DNA of 64,000 nucleotides from Dyadobacter sp. CY347 (GTDB taxonomy: Bacteria; Bacteroidota; Bacteroidia; Cytophagales; Spirosomataceae). Shown one piece after another: positions 7,999-18,041 of this stretch. Each line of letters starts with the position of its first letter. The first letter of the stretch is position 1. The notes under the pieces are model-generated. The model worked only from the letters and a program-made list of their open reading frames with translations. It had not been told where the DNA came from and did no database searches. The stretch covers positions 248,001-312,000 of the forward strand of contig NZ_JAKFFT010000007.1 of NCBI RefSeq assembly GCF_021502655.1. Reading direction: 5' to 3'. The position numbers were made by a program, and so were the translations under genes.

Positions 7999-10900
7999 GT
8001 GGGTAAACTATACGTTTTTCTCATTTTTCTGATTTCCCTTCTCGGCATCGCTACGCCGGGCCAGACGCAAAGCCTCTTCACACTTTTGTCACCCAAAGAC
8101 ACAAAAGTAAATTTTATCAACAAGATCGAGGAGAATGATTCGCTGCACATTTTCCGTTACGAATATCTCTACAATGGCAACGGCATCGGAATCGGCGATT
8201 TCAATAATGATGGTGCGCCGGATCTTTTTATCTCAGGAAATACGGTTGCTAATAAGTTATATATCAATAAGTCGGCAAACGGGAAAATCGGCTTTGAGGA
8301 CATTAGTAAAAAAGCAAAAATAGAAGGCAACGGAACCTGGTCAACGGGCGTGAGCGTCGCGGATGTGAATGGTGATGGGCTGCTGGACATTTACGTCTGC
8401 CATTCCGGATTTTTCAGGAAGCTTTCCGACCGTAATAATGAGCTTTTTATTAATCAGGGGATCAAAAACGGCGTTCCGGTTTTTAAGGAAATGGCGGTTG
8501 AGTCTGGTTTGAATGCCATTGGTTCGCAATCTACGCAGGCTGCTTTTTTTGATTATGATAAGGATGGCGACCTGGATATGTTCCTTTTGAACCACTCCAA
8601 TCATACGGTTAACCCGTTCCTGAACACCCGCGCAATGCGTGCAACGCCCAATCCCTATTATGGAAACAGGCTTTTTGAGAACATTAGCGAGCAGGGCAAA
8701 CTGAAATTCAAAGATGTTACCAAAGCAGCAGGCATTATCAACAATGCATTGAATTTTGGTCTGAGCGTGATTGTGGCCGACATGAACCAGGACGGCTGGC
8801 CGGATCTTTACACGACGAGCGATTACACGGAAGTGGATTGTTATTATGTCAACAACAAAAACGGGACATTTACAGAATCGCTGAAAAAGTCATTTACACA
8901 CGTTTCCAAATTTTCCATGGGCGCGGACGTGAGTGATTTTAATAATGACGGTAAACCAGACGTGCTCACATTGGACATGCTCCCGGAGGACAATCACAGA
9001 CAGAAATTGCTCAAAGGCCCCGACGTGTACGACCAATATCATTTGCTGCTCGACAGCGGTTACTATCATCAGAATATGCGTAATATGCTGCATCTGAACC
9101 GCGGCACGGATGCTGACGGCAATGTTAAATTCAGCGAAATCGGACAAATGGCGGGTGTTTCCAACACGGATTGGAGCTGGGCAGGATTAATGGCCGATCT
9201 GGACAATGATGGTTGGAAAGATCTGCTCATTACCAATGGCTATCTGCGCGATTTTACCAATATGGATTTCCTGAAATACACGGTCGCGGACGAGCAAATG
9301 AAGGAAGTAGGGAAGGGGAACCTGAATTTCAAGACATACAGTCTGGTCCGGAAAATGCCTTCCAATAAGCTGCGAAATTATTTATTCCGCAACACAGCTG
9401 ACAGCTCGAAGCAATTTGCGTTTGAAGATGTTTCCAAAAATTGGGGCTTTAATGAAAACGCGGTTTCCAATGCAGCAGCTTATGCAGATTTTGACGGCGA
9501 CGGCGATCTGGACATTGTGATATCCAATGTGAATGAGCCTGTTTCGATTTATCAAAATAACAGTGACCAAAAAGGACTGACAATCAGGCTTTCCGGCGCG
9601 GGGCAAAATACACAGGCTTTGGGGAGCAAAGTTTGGGTTTATGCCAATGGCATCACGCAATACGCAGAGCTTTATCCGGTGCGGGGTTACCAGGCGACTG
9701 TAACAGCCGACCTGCATTTTGGTTTGGGGAAAACAGAAAGGATTGATTCGCTGAAAGTGATTTGGCCTTCCGGGAAAGTGACAATGTTAATGAATCCGGC
9801 CGCAAAAGTCCTGACTTTGAAAGAATCGGACGCAAGTGAAGCCACAAAAAATCAGGAAGCATCTATTTCAAAAGCAACATTGCAAAAAGTTGCGGCTCAG
9901 AGTATTGGAATTGACTTTGTTCACAATGAAAATGAATTCGTTGACTTTAAGGTGGAAGTGCTTTTGCCTTATCAGCTATCCAAGTTCGGTCCGGCGTTGG
10001 CGGAGGCGGATGTGAATGGGGACGGTCTGGCGGATTTGTTTTTTGGCGGCGCTTCCAATCAGTTTGGCGTCCTGTATTTACAAAAACCAGATGGGAAGTT
10101 TGAAGGCGCTAATGCCCAGCCCTGGCGGCAGAATGCGGCTTGCGAGGAAGTGAATGCATTGTTTTTTGATGCAGACCGGGATGGCGACCAGGATTTATAT
10201 ATCGTCAGCGGCGGCAATGAGTTCGAGGACCAGTCGCCTGAATATCGGGATCATTTGTATATCAATGATGGGAAAGGCATTTTTCACGAAGAAGTCCTTG
10301 CATTGCCATCGATGAAAAATCCTAAGCAATGCGCCGTTAATGCAGACATTGACGGGGATGGCGATATGGACCTTTTCGTAGGCGGACGGGCCATTCCAGG
10401 CTCTTTTCCAAAGGCCGCGAGAAGTTATATTTTAAGAAATGACAGCGAGGGAAGCCATGTGAAATTTACGGATGTTACTGCTGACTGGTCAAAAGATTTG
10501 CTCAATCCGGGAATGGTTACAAGCGCCGTTTTTAATGATTTTGACAATGATAAAAAGCCCGACCTGCTGCTGGCTGGCGATTGGATGCCTGTTAAAGTTT
10601 ATCAAAACACAGGAAATGCATTCAATGAAAAACCTTCGTTAGAACTGAAAGACAGCGACGGCATGTGGGCTGCAATTATGCCCATAGATCTTGACAATGA
10701 CGGCGACTTGGATTTCGTTCTGGGAAACGGCGGCCTGAACAATCAATACAAAGCATCTGCGGAGAAGCCTGTGACGATTTATTATGATGATTTTGACAAA
10801 AACGGCGTCGTAGATCCTGTTTGTACTTATTTTATTGGTGACAAAAGTTACCCAATGTTTTCCCGTGATGAAATGCTGGATCAAATGCCTGCCTTGAAAC

Positions 10901-11364
10901 GAAAATATACGAGCTATGCGCTCTATGCAGACGCAGCTGTGGCAGATGTATTTGGCAATGAGGCCATTGAAAAAAGTAGCAAGGTCTATTGCAAACAATT
11001 AAACAGCATTATCCTCGAAAACAAAGGCAACTTCGAATTCAAAAAACACGAACTTCCCCAGGAAGCGCAAATTTCCCGGGTGAGCGCCATCATTCCGATG
11101 GATATCGACAGCGACAACAAAACCGATTTACTTTTAGCAGGTAACTTTTCGCCATATCGTGTTCAGCTAGGCCCTTGCGATGCATCGGTGGGCGTAACAT
11201 TGCGGCAAGTTGCACCATTTCAATACGAAACAATAAATCCCGCAAAATCCGGTTTCTGGGCGGGTGGGGAAGTCCGTAGCGGCGTTGCGGTGGATGGTAA
11301 GCGTATAGTGTTGTCCGTTAATAATGGCGAGCCAGTGATATTTGAACAAACGGGTAAGAAATGA
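7999..11364 (+). CDS. FG-GAP repeat protein with ASPIC/UnbV domain (CRTAC1-like)
   Basis: 1121 residues starting at GTG 7999 (or a later start), with a signal peptide (LYVFLIFLISLLGIATPGQTQ). Many FG-GAP/VCBS units carry calcium-binding DxNxDGxxD loops, such as DFNNDGAPDLF, DVNGDGLLDI, DFDGDGDLDIV and DIDSDNKTDLL, and predict beta-propellers. An ASPIC/UnbV domain sits in the middle (about residues 520-610: GLTIRLSGAG to VIWPSGK), with a second set of repeats after it. The family is secreted and binds calcium; its biochemical role is unsettled. It overlaps the downstream haloperoxidase gene by 4 bp (ATGA), so the two are translationally coupled. This pairing next to SusC/SusD recurs in Bacteroidota. 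Confidence 0.88.
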   Translation: MGKLYVFLIFLISLLGIATPGQTQSLFTLLSPKDTKVNFINKIEENDSLHIFRYEYLYNGNGIGIGDFNNDGAPDLFISGNTVANKLYINKSANGKIGFEDISKKAKIEGNGTWSTGVSVADVNGDGLLDIYVCHSGFFRKLSDRNNELFINQGIKNGVPVFKEMAVESGLNAIGSQSTQAAFFDYDKDGDLDMFLLNHSNHTVNPFLNTRAMRATPNPYYGNRLFENISEQGKLKFKDVTKAAGIINNALNFGLSVIVADMNQDGWPDLYTTSDYTEVDCYYVNNKNGTFTESLKKSFTHVSKFSMGADVSDFNNDGKPDVLTLDMLPEDNHRQKLLKGPDVYDQYHLLLDSGYYHQNMRNMLHLNRGTDADGNVKFSEIGQMAGVSNTDWSWAGLMADLDNDGWKDLLITNGYLRDFTNMDFLKYTVADEQMKEVGKGNLNFKTYSLVRKMPSNKLRNYLFRNTADSSKQFAFEDVSKNWGFNENAVSNAAAYADFDGDGDLDIVISNVNEPVSIYQNNSDQKGLTIRLSGAGQNTQALGSKVWVYANGITQYAELYPVRGYQATVTADLHFGLGKTERIDSLKVIWPSGKVTMLMNPAAKVLTLKESDASEATKNQEASISKATLQKVAAQSIGIDFVHNENEFVDFKVEVLLPYQLSKFGPALAEADVNGDGLADLFFGGASNQFGVLYLQKPDGKFEGANAQPWRQNAACEEVNALFFDADRDGDQDLYIVSGGNEFEDQSPEYRDHLYINDGKGIFHEEVLALPSMKNPKQCAVNADIDGDGDMDLFVGGRAIPGSFPKAARSYILRNDSEGSHVKFTDVTADWSKDLLNPGMVTSAVFNDFDNDKKPDLLLAGDWMPVKVYQNTGNAFNEKPSLELKDSDGMWAAIMPIDLDNDGDLDFVLGNGGLNNQYKASAEKPVTIYYDDFDKNGVVDPVCTYFIGDKSYPMFSRDEMLDQMPALKRKYTSYALYADAAVADVFGNEAIEKSSKVYCKQLNSIILENKGNFEFKKHELPQEAQISRVSAIIPMDIDSDNKTDLLLAGNFSPYRVQLGPCDASVGVTLRQVAPFQYETINPAKSGFWAGGEVRSGVAVDGKRIVLSVNNGEPVIFEQTGKK

Positions 11365-12671
11365 GGGGAAAGTTTACATGTTATGTGCTGTTGACATTGC
11401 TTCTGGCGGGGCGCTTGGCAAGCATTGCCGCCACAACAGGCCCGTCGCCCAGGCTTTTGCATCGGGCTGAAAAAAACCTTACAAGGGTGATTGTGTATGA
11501 TATATTTTCGCCTCCCGTTGCCAGCAGGATCTATTTATATGCCAATGTCGCTGCTTATGAAACGCTGGTGATGCAGGATAAAAGCTCCCGCACCATGCAC
11601 GGCCAAATCCCGGATTTTCCCAATCTGCAAGGTTTGAAAAGTGACAAAAAGATCAACTATGAACTCGCAGCGGTCTATGCATTCTTCAAAACAGGAGGCA
11701 GCCTGGTGTTCTCGGAGCATTTACTAGCTGACAGCATCCGTGTGATCCTGAGCGACTTCCGTGAGAAGGATACATTGGTCTATAATAATTCCATGAGATT
11801 GGGGCAGGCGGTGGCGGACAGCATATTAACCTGGTCTGCGCGAGATAATTATGCGAAAACGCGGGCAAAGCGTCGGTATGCTTACAGCAAGCAAAAGGGC
11901 AAATGGACGCCAACACCGCCCGGCTTCATTGATGCCGTGGAGCCTTACTGGTCTCAGATTAGGCCAGTTAGCCTGGATTCTGCCGGTCAGTTCAAACCTG
12001 TGCCGCCACCGGCATTCAGCACGGATACGGCGAGTATTTTTATGAAAGAGGTTCGGGAGGTTTACAATGTTACCCAAAAACTAGGCAAAGAACAGGTCCT
12101 GATTGCAAGCTTTTGGGACTGTAATCCATTTTATCTCAACACACAAGGCCATCTTAATTTTGCCACAAAAAAATTGTCTCCCGGCGGTCACTGGATATCC
12201 ATTGCGGGACAAGCGATGGAAAGCAAAGCCAAAAACTGGCACGAGACGACAGCCGCTTACATGCTGACTTCCATGGCCTTATTCGATGCATTCATCAGTT
12301 GCTGGGATGAAAAATACAGAAGCCAGTTTATCCGGCCCGAAACTGTTATTAATGCTTATATAGATGAAAAATGGCGTCCTATGCTGCAAACACCGCCTTT
12401 TCCGGAGTATACCAGCGGTCATAGCGTAATTTCCGCAGCAGCGGCAGTCGTATTAACCTCAATTCTGGGAGACGTTTTTCCTTTCGAGGACCATACAGAA
12501 ACGGACTATGGATTGCCTGTGCGTGCTTTTAAGTCATTTCATGCCGCTGCCGAAGAAGCGGGCATCAGCAGGTTTTATGGAGGGATACATTACAGGTCTT
12601 CCATCGTCAATGGACAGCAGCAGGGCGAGTTGGTTGGCCGGCATTTACTGTCTAAAATAAAGGTCGAATAA
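11361..12671 (+). CDS. Vanadium-dependent haloperoxidase / PAP2 family protein
   Basis: 436 residues, signal peptide at the N-terminus. All three vanadate/phosphate-pocket signatures are present: Lys318-x6-Arg325-Pro326 (KYRSQFIRP), Thr-Ser-Gly-His354 (PEYTSGHSV) and Ser403-Arg404-x5-His410 (SRFYGGIHYR). These residues hold vanadate in haloperoxidases or the phospho-enzyme in PAP2 phosphatases, so either activity is possible. The long helical region before the first motif (FDAFISCWDEKYR) is more like the haloperoxidase branch. It starts inside the last codon of the UnbV gene and probably shares its mRNA. Location is periplasmic or extracellular by signal peptide. Confidence 0.88.
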   Translation: MRGKFTCYVLLTLLLAGRLASIAATTGPSPRLLHRAEKNLTRVIVYDIFSPPVASRIYLYANVAAYETLVMQDKSSRTMHGQIPDFPNLQGLKSDKKINYELAAVYAFFKTGGSLVFSEHLLADSIRVILSDFREKDTLVYNNSMRLGQAVADSILTWSARDNYAKTRAKRRYAYSKQKGKWTPTPPGFIDAVEPYWSQIRPVSLDSAGQFKPVPPPAFSTDTASIFMKEVREVYNVTQKLGKEQVLIASFWDCNPFYLNTQGHLNFATKKLSPGGHWISIAGQAMESKAKNWHETTAAYMLTSMALFDAFISCWDEKYRSQFIRPETVINAYIDEKWRPMLQTPPFPEYTSGHSVISAAAAVVLTSILGDVFPFEDHTETDYGLPVRAFKSFHAAAEEAGISRFYGGIHYRSSIVNGQQQGELVGRHLLSKIKVE

Positions 12672-12875
12672 CGAATTGGCCAAACAGTCTACTTAGTTTG
12701 TATGCTTATTATTAATTTTTTTTAATAAATGTTATGTTTTTGTTAATATTTATATTTATTTTGATCCATCAATACTTATGCTGTTAACAATTAGGCTATT
12801 CACTTTGAAAATCTTTTTAGGGCAGGTCATAGGTATGGGAATCAAGCCACCTTTATTTAACCACTAAAGTTTACC
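12672..12875. other. 204-bp AT-rich leader before susC-like gene
   Basis: Strongly AT-rich (runs of T around 12711-12760) with no ORF. It is the likely promoter region of the SusC/SusD pair. No exact TAnnTTTG box was found in it, and no terminator is evident after the haloperoxidase gene, so read-through is possible. Confidence 0.5.
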
Positions 12876-15800
12876 ATGAGACAAAAGTTTACGACTTTAA
12901 CACGTCTGGTAACCTTGCTTCTCCTGCTTGTCGGGAGCACATGGAGCATGGCCCAGGACAGAAAAACCGTTAATGGAACGGTGCTGGACAAGGATCAAAA
13001 CCCTTTGCCTGGCGTTTCCTACCTTGTGAAAGGAACCAATATTGGCGGTGCTACGGATGCCAATGGACAATTTAGCGTGAACGCGCCTTCCGCTACTTCC
13101 GTCATTGTTTTCTCTTCAATTGGCTACATCAGCAAAGAAGTGACAGTGGGCAATGCAAGCCAGCTTTCAGTGAGTCTGGAAGAAGACAACAAAACACTGA
13201 ATGAAGTAGTTGTTACCGGTTTTGGTATGTCTACGGAAGCGAGAAAGCTTGCTTACTCTGTACAATCTGTGCAGGGAAATGACATTACCAGAACAGCCAA
13301 CGCCAACATGGTGAACGCGCTTCAGGGTAAAGTGGCAGGGGTGATGATCAACCAGGGAACGGGTGGTCCAATGTCCTCTTCGCGTATCCGTATCCGCGGT
13401 AACGCATCTTTAAGCCCTAATACTCAGCCTCTTTTCGTTGTGGACGGTGTGCTTATCCGCCCGGGAACATCAGGAGCCGATTCATGGGGAGCTGCGCAGG
13501 ATTTTGGTAACATTATGAAAAACATCAACCCGGACAACATCGAGTCTATGACCGTGTTAAAAGGTTCTGCTGCAAGTTCGCTTTACGGTTCTGAGGCTTT
13601 AAATGGTGTTGTGGTTGTACAAACCAAAAAAGGCCGTCAGGATAAAGGGTTGGGTGTTACTTATAATCACACTTCAACTTTTGAGAATGCATATCGTTTC
13701 CTTGACCTGCAAAATGAATATGGTGCAGGTTTGAGCTCAACATTTGCACCCGGCGCTGACGGTGTTCCTGAGGTGGACCGTGCAAACTTCCCGTTCTCTT
13801 ATGGTCCTAAATTTGAAGGCCAGCAAGTGCGCGACCTGGATGGCCGTATGGTAGAATGGAAAGCCAATGATCCTTTGAGTTTCTTCCAGACTGGAAAATA
13901 CATCAACCATAACCTGGCAATTGAAGGCGGTAACGAACGCAGCACATTCCGTGCATCGTTCTCGACTTTGAAAAATACGTCTATCATGGCTGCCGGAACG
14001 GAATTGAAAAGAAACAACTTCAACATCCGCGGAACCCAGAAAATCGGGAAAGTGCTTAATCTGGACGTAAGTGCGGATTATACAGATAACGACATGGTGA
14101 ACCCGATCCGTCAGGGCGGTAACTATAACCCGGTTTTCCGTTTTGTATACAACCGTCCGCGTAACATGGACATTGATTACTGGTCGAAAAATTACCTTGA
14201 TCCAGTTGCTGGTGGCCGCCGCAGAGGTGCTTCGGCTGACCCTTACAATATTACGGAGTTCATGTTCCAGACATTTGAATACAGACAATTCCGTAACGAA
14301 AAAGTGTTCAGGGGAAATGTTGATTTGACTGGTAACATTACAGACTGGTTGAGCTTCCTGGTTCGTGGTAACGTTCAGAACGAATTGTACACGGGTAACA
14401 ACCAAAACAGGGGAGACAATGTGAACTTCTCCGGCGGGGAATATCGTGAGTATTCTGAAAACAAAACCCAGACACGTTTCCAGGGATTGGTTACAGCAAC
14501 GCGCCAGATTGGTGACAACTTCAATTTCAGCCTTTCGGCGGGTGGAGAAACAAACCGTCTGATCGGTGGTCGTAAGTTTGATATGAGAACAGATGGCGGT
14601 CTTCGCGTTCCTGATGTTTACTCTTTGTCAAACAGTATCAATATTCTGAAAACAGAAAGCATTGCGCTTACGCCTTCGAAAAGGATCGACGCGCTTTATG
14701 CTTATGGTGACCTGACGTTCAAAGACGCGTTAACATTGAGCGCCAGCTATCGTACAGACTGGTCTTCAACATTGACCTATGCAAACGGAAGCGGTGACTA
14801 TATTTACTCTTATCCCTCAGTAGGACTTTCCTGGATCGCAACTGAATCATTGAAGGACCTCCCATCATGGTTGTCATTTGGTAAAGTAAGAGCCAGCTTG
14901 GGTTACACAGGTGGTGATACAGAAGCATGGTCAACCAACCAAACAGGTGTTTATGAGCCAAAACCTGCTTATACACAGGCAGACGGAAGCCAGGTAAACT
15001 TGTCGGGTTTCAGAGATCCTAACACGCTTCCTAACTATGGTTTGAAAAACCGTCTGGCAAGAGAAGTTGAATTTGGTGCTGACGTTCGTTTCTTCAACAA
15101 CCGTTTGGGAATTGACGCGACCTATTACAACAAAATCACGAAGAACGAGATCCTTAGCTTAAACACAACCACTGAATCGGGTGTAAGCAGCAGAATTGTA
15201 AATGCTGGTAGGATCCAGAACAAAGGGGTTGAGATTTTGCTTACGGCTACGCCGATTAAAAAGGCTGATTTCGAATGGAATACAAGCATTAACTTCTCCC
15301 GTAACCGCAACAAAGTTTTGGAACTGGTTCAGGGAACAGATACTTACGAGTTGAACCTGGGTTTTGGTGCTGACATTAAGTCGGTAGCGAGAGTTGGAAA
15401 AGATTACGGAACGATCATTACCCCTTACGGTTTCGCGATCTACGAATCTGCTGATGCAAACAACCCAGCTAATGGTCAAAAAGTAATCGGTGCCATTTCT
15501 GGTGAAGGTGGAATCGGTTACGTGCGCAATGGTTCATACGGATCGAAAGCGGATAAAGAATTAGGGTCTGTGATGGAGAAATTCCTGGCCAGCAACGTGA
15601 ACAGCATTCGTTACAAAAACTTCACTGCCACGGTTCAGGCTGATGCGAAGATCGGCGGTTTGATGTCATCTGCAACGCACCAGTACGGTTCTTCATTGGG
15701 ATCATTTGCATTCACACTTCCAGGTCGTAATCCGGAATTGGGCGGCGTAACATTTACAGATGCGCAAGGCACTGTAAGAACAGATGGTATCATTCCTGAG

Positions 15801-16220
15801 GGCGTTCTGGCCAATGGATTCCAGGTTGTGGTGGACGGCGCTCCGAAAGATTTGGGAGGAATGTCATATGCAGATGCCGTTACGGCGGGTTATGTGAAGC
15901 CAATCCCAGCTTACGCTTATTATATGAACCTTACGCAATGGTCATCGGGTATCCGCGAATATTCTACATTCGAAAACTCATGGGTTTCACTTCGTGAAGT
16001 TTCGGTAGGATATAATGTTCCTGCTTCCCTGCTTGGAAAAGCAAAGATTCAGTCCCTGCGTGTGAGTTTGGTTGGACGTAACCTAGGCTATTTGTATCGC
16101 ACAGCGAAAGACGGTATCAACCCGGAAGGTTTGTACAGCAACAAAGCGGGTGAATTTATGGAATATGGTGGTCTTCCGTTCTCACGTAACCTAGGTGTTT
16201 CTGTGAGTGTAGGATTGTGA
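12876..16220 (+). CDS. SusC/RagA family TonB-linked outer membrane transporter
   Basis: 1114 residues. A signal peptide (ending TWSMAQ) precedes a carboxypeptidase-regulatory-like beta-sandwich (about 33-105: VNGTVLDKDQNPLPGVSYLV). The TonB-interacting VVVTGFG motif and plug domain follow (about 113-235, with SSRIRIRGNASLSP and VLKGSAASSLYGSEALNGVV), then a 22-strand barrel ending in GVSVSVGL. With its SusD partner it should import an oligomer across the outer membrane using TonB energy. The substrate cannot be read from sequence; no glycoside hydrolase or protease gene is adjacent. Neighbours are instead oxidoreductase-type proteins, which argues against a standard polysaccharide utilisation locus. 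Confidence 0.95.
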   Translation: MRQKFTTLTRLVTLLLLLVGSTWSMAQDRKTVNGTVLDKDQNPLPGVSYLVKGTNIGGATDANGQFSVNAPSATSVIVFSSIGYISKEVTVGNASQLSVSLEEDNKTLNEVVVTGFGMSTEARKLAYSVQSVQGNDITRTANANMVNALQGKVAGVMINQGTGGPMSSSRIRIRGNASLSPNTQPLFVVDGVLIRPGTSGADSWGAAQDFGNIMKNINPDNIESMTVLKGSAASSLYGSEALNGVVVVQTKKGRQDKGLGVTYNHTSTFENAYRFLDLQNEYGAGLSSTFAPGADGVPEVDRANFPFSYGPKFEGQQVRDLDGRMVEWKANDPLSFFQTGKYINHNLAIEGGNERSTFRASFSTLKNTSIMAAGTELKRNNFNIRGTQKIGKVLNLDVSADYTDNDMVNPIRQGGNYNPVFRFVYNRPRNMDIDYWSKNYLDPVAGGRRRGASADPYNITEFMFQTFEYRQFRNEKVFRGNVDLTGNITDWLSFLVRGNVQNELYTGNNQNRGDNVNFSGGEYREYSENKTQTRFQGLVTATRQIGDNFNFSLSAGGETNRLIGGRKFDMRTDGGLRVPDVYSLSNSINILKTESIALTPSKRIDALYAYGDLTFKDALTLSASYRTDWSSTLTYANGSGDYIYSYPSVGLSWIATESLKDLPSWLSFGKVRASLGYTGGDTEAWSTNQTGVYEPKPAYTQADGSQVNLSGFRDPNTLPNYGLKNRLAREVEFGADVRFFNNRLGIDATYYNKITKNEILSLNTTTESGVSSRIVNAGRIQNKGVEILLTATPIKKADFEWNTSINFSRNRNKVLELVQGTDTYELNLGFGADIKSVARVGKDYGTIITPYGFAIYESADANNPANGQKVIGAISGEGGIGYVRNGSYGSKADKELGSVMEKFLASNVNSIRYKNFTATVQADAKIGGLMSSATHQYGSSLGSFAFTLPGRNPELGGVTFTDAQGTVRTDGIIPEGVLANGFQVVVDGAPKDLGGMSYADAVTAGYVKPIPAYAYYMNLTQWSSGIREYSTFENSWVSLREVSVGYNVPASLLGKAKIQSLRVSLVGRNLGYLYRTAKDGINPEGLYSNKAGEFMEYGGLPFSRNLGVSVSVGL

Positions 16221-16258
16221 TCCTGAGTTGTTACAGCCCATTCAAAATAAAATTTGTT

Positions 16259-17953
16259 ATGAAATTTAGAAGTAGTAAGATATTCTTGTTAGCCGCCGTT
16301 GGATTTCTTTCCTCCTGCGAAAAGGATGCATTTGTGGACATTAACAAAAACCCGGATGCCCTTACTGAAATTCCGCCTCAGAACCAGTTTCTGAATGCAA
16401 CGACTGGTATTCACGGACAGGATTTCGAAGCATTTTATGACTTATACCGTCGTATTATGCCCTGGATGCAGTACAACACGTTGCTGAATGGTAACCAGGG
16501 ATCGTTCACGTTGAACTTCGACAACTTCGCCAACCGTTACGGAAGGCTTTACAATGGTGTTGGGGACAGATTGTACGACCTGGAACAACTTGTTGCGAAA
16601 CTGGAACCGGAAGAGCAGCCACGCTATGATCAGATGATCCAGATAGCCCGCATCCTGAGAGCTTACTATGCATTTTATGTATCGGATATCTATGGAAGCA
16701 TTCCTTATTCGGAAGCATTTCAGGGACGTTATGGCGGAACACTTCAGCCTAAATACGATACCCAGCCAGAATTGTTCGCACGTCTGGACGGAGAGATCAA
16801 AGCTGCCGTTGCTGCATTAAAAGTTTCTCCCGCAGTTCCTCAATATTCTCTGGGAGCTTACGATCAATATTACAAAGGTGATCCGCTGAAATGGATCAAA
16901 GCGGCGAATGCACTTCGTTTGAGAATGGCTATGCGCGTTCAGAAAGCAGACGCGGCGGCTGGAAATGCGATCATTACGGAAGTTTTGGCACAGCCTGCAA
17001 GCGATTTGATGGCGGATAATTCGGATGCATGGATTTTCATCGGAAACGCAACATTCACAGGCGACGCCGGCGGCGGTAACTGGAATACGGATGAGTTGAG
17101 AGCGCCGAAACCAATGGTGGATTTCATGTGGGAAAAAAGCGATCCCCGTATCGACGCATTCTTTACGCCAAACGAATATTCGCAGGCTAACATTAACCTG
17201 CTCATTGCAGAGAAAAAACTTCCAGCCGGTACAACAGCGGGAAGACGTTATGTGGGAAGCTTCACAAGCCCGGACGAGGCAAGACAAACGGCTATCATTC
17301 AGCGTTATTACACGCAAAAAGTGATTACTTCCAATAAAGAGAATATAGATACATTGTCGTTGATCCAGCCTCGCTTGTTCAGCACTGGAAAAGCAGATGC
17401 AGCCGGAAATGCAGGAACTGGACAGTCCTATCTTCCTGTGATCACATATGCTGAATATTGCTTTATGCGTGCTGAAATTGCATTGAAAACAACAGGCGCA
17501 GCGGCAGCAAAAACGTGGTACGAAGCAGGTGTGAAAAGCTCTTTGGAATGGTATAATCAGGTAGGTGTTAATTCAAAATTGACGGACTACACGCCAACAA
17601 CGTCAGATGAGATCACTGCATATCTTGCAAAGCCGGGCATCGCTTTCGAAACAGCAAAAGCAATGGACCAGATCGCGAGCCAGAGCTATCTGAACTTCAT
17701 GAAACAGCCACAGGAAGGTTGGGCACTTTACAAACGTACGGGATTCCCTAACGAAACTTCCATCGTGCCTCTGCCAAAACTGACCTATCTGAATGTTCCG
17801 CTGGTAGTTCCGCGCCGGGCGCCGATCACATTGCCTTCGCAATCAGATCCGAACTACGCAAACAAAAAAGCAGCCTACGACGCCATGGCAGCGATGCCTG
17901 GTTTCGGTGACCTGACCAGCGCAGCAGGCCGTGTTTGGTGGGATAGACCTTGA
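16259..17953 (+). CDS. SusD/RagB-like nutrient-binding outer membrane lipoprotein
   Basis: 564 residues from ATG 16259. An upstream in-frame GTG at 16217 overlaps the susC stop, but the ATG gives a proper lipoprotein signal, MKFRSSKIFLLAAVGFLSSC, with lipobox cysteine 20. The body has the helical (TPR-like) layout of the SusD_like-2 group, including DINKNPDALTEIPP after the anchor, AYYAFYVSDIYGSIPYSEA and YAEYCFMRAEIAL, and the terminal GRVWWDRP. It caps the SusC pore and binds substrate at the cell surface. It is 38 bp behind SusC and is followed by a strong terminator. Confidence 0.93.
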   Translation: MKFRSSKIFLLAAVGFLSSCEKDAFVDINKNPDALTEIPPQNQFLNATTGIHGQDFEAFYDLYRRIMPWMQYNTLLNGNQGSFTLNFDNFANRYGRLYNGVGDRLYDLEQLVAKLEPEEQPRYDQMIQIARILRAYYAFYVSDIYGSIPYSEAFQGRYGGTLQPKYDTQPELFARLDGEIKAAVAALKVSPAVPQYSLGAYDQYYKGDPLKWIKAANALRLRMAMRVQKADAAAGNAIITEVLAQPASDLMADNSDAWIFIGNATFTGDAGGGNWNTDELRAPKPMVDFMWEKSDPRIDAFFTPNEYSQANINLLIAEKKLPAGTTAGRRYVGSFTSPDEARQTAIIQRYYTQKVITSNKENIDTLSLIQPRLFSTGKADAAGNAGTGQSYLPVITYAEYCFMRAEIALKTTGAAAAKTWYEAGVKSSLEWYNQVGVNSKLTDYTPTTSDEITAYLAKPGIAFETAKAMDQIASQSYLNFMKQPQEGWALYKRTGFPNETSIVPLPKLTYLNVPLVVPRRAPITLPSQSDPNYANKKAAYDAMAAMPGFGDLTSAAGRVWWDRP

Positions 17954-17981
17954 TTTTATATTTTTAGATTTAGTTATAATG

Positions 17982-18016
17982 AAAAGAGGCGGGCCGCTTG
18001 GCCTGCCTCTTTTTTT
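17982..18016 (+). terminator. Intrinsic terminator after SusD gene
   Basis: A 14-bp stem (AAAAGAGGCGGGCC with GGCCTGCCTCTTTT, one G-T pair) and a GCTT loop, followed by a T run. It ends the SusC/SusD transcript and faces the convergent redoxin gene. Confidence 0.9.
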
Positions 18017-18041
18017 ATGGTCTGATAGGTTACCCGTTTCG

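Noticed and set aside
13737-14405. A 222-residue minus-strand ORF inside the SusC gene
   Set aside because: Antisense shadow of a clear TonB-receptor barrel; no recognisable domain.
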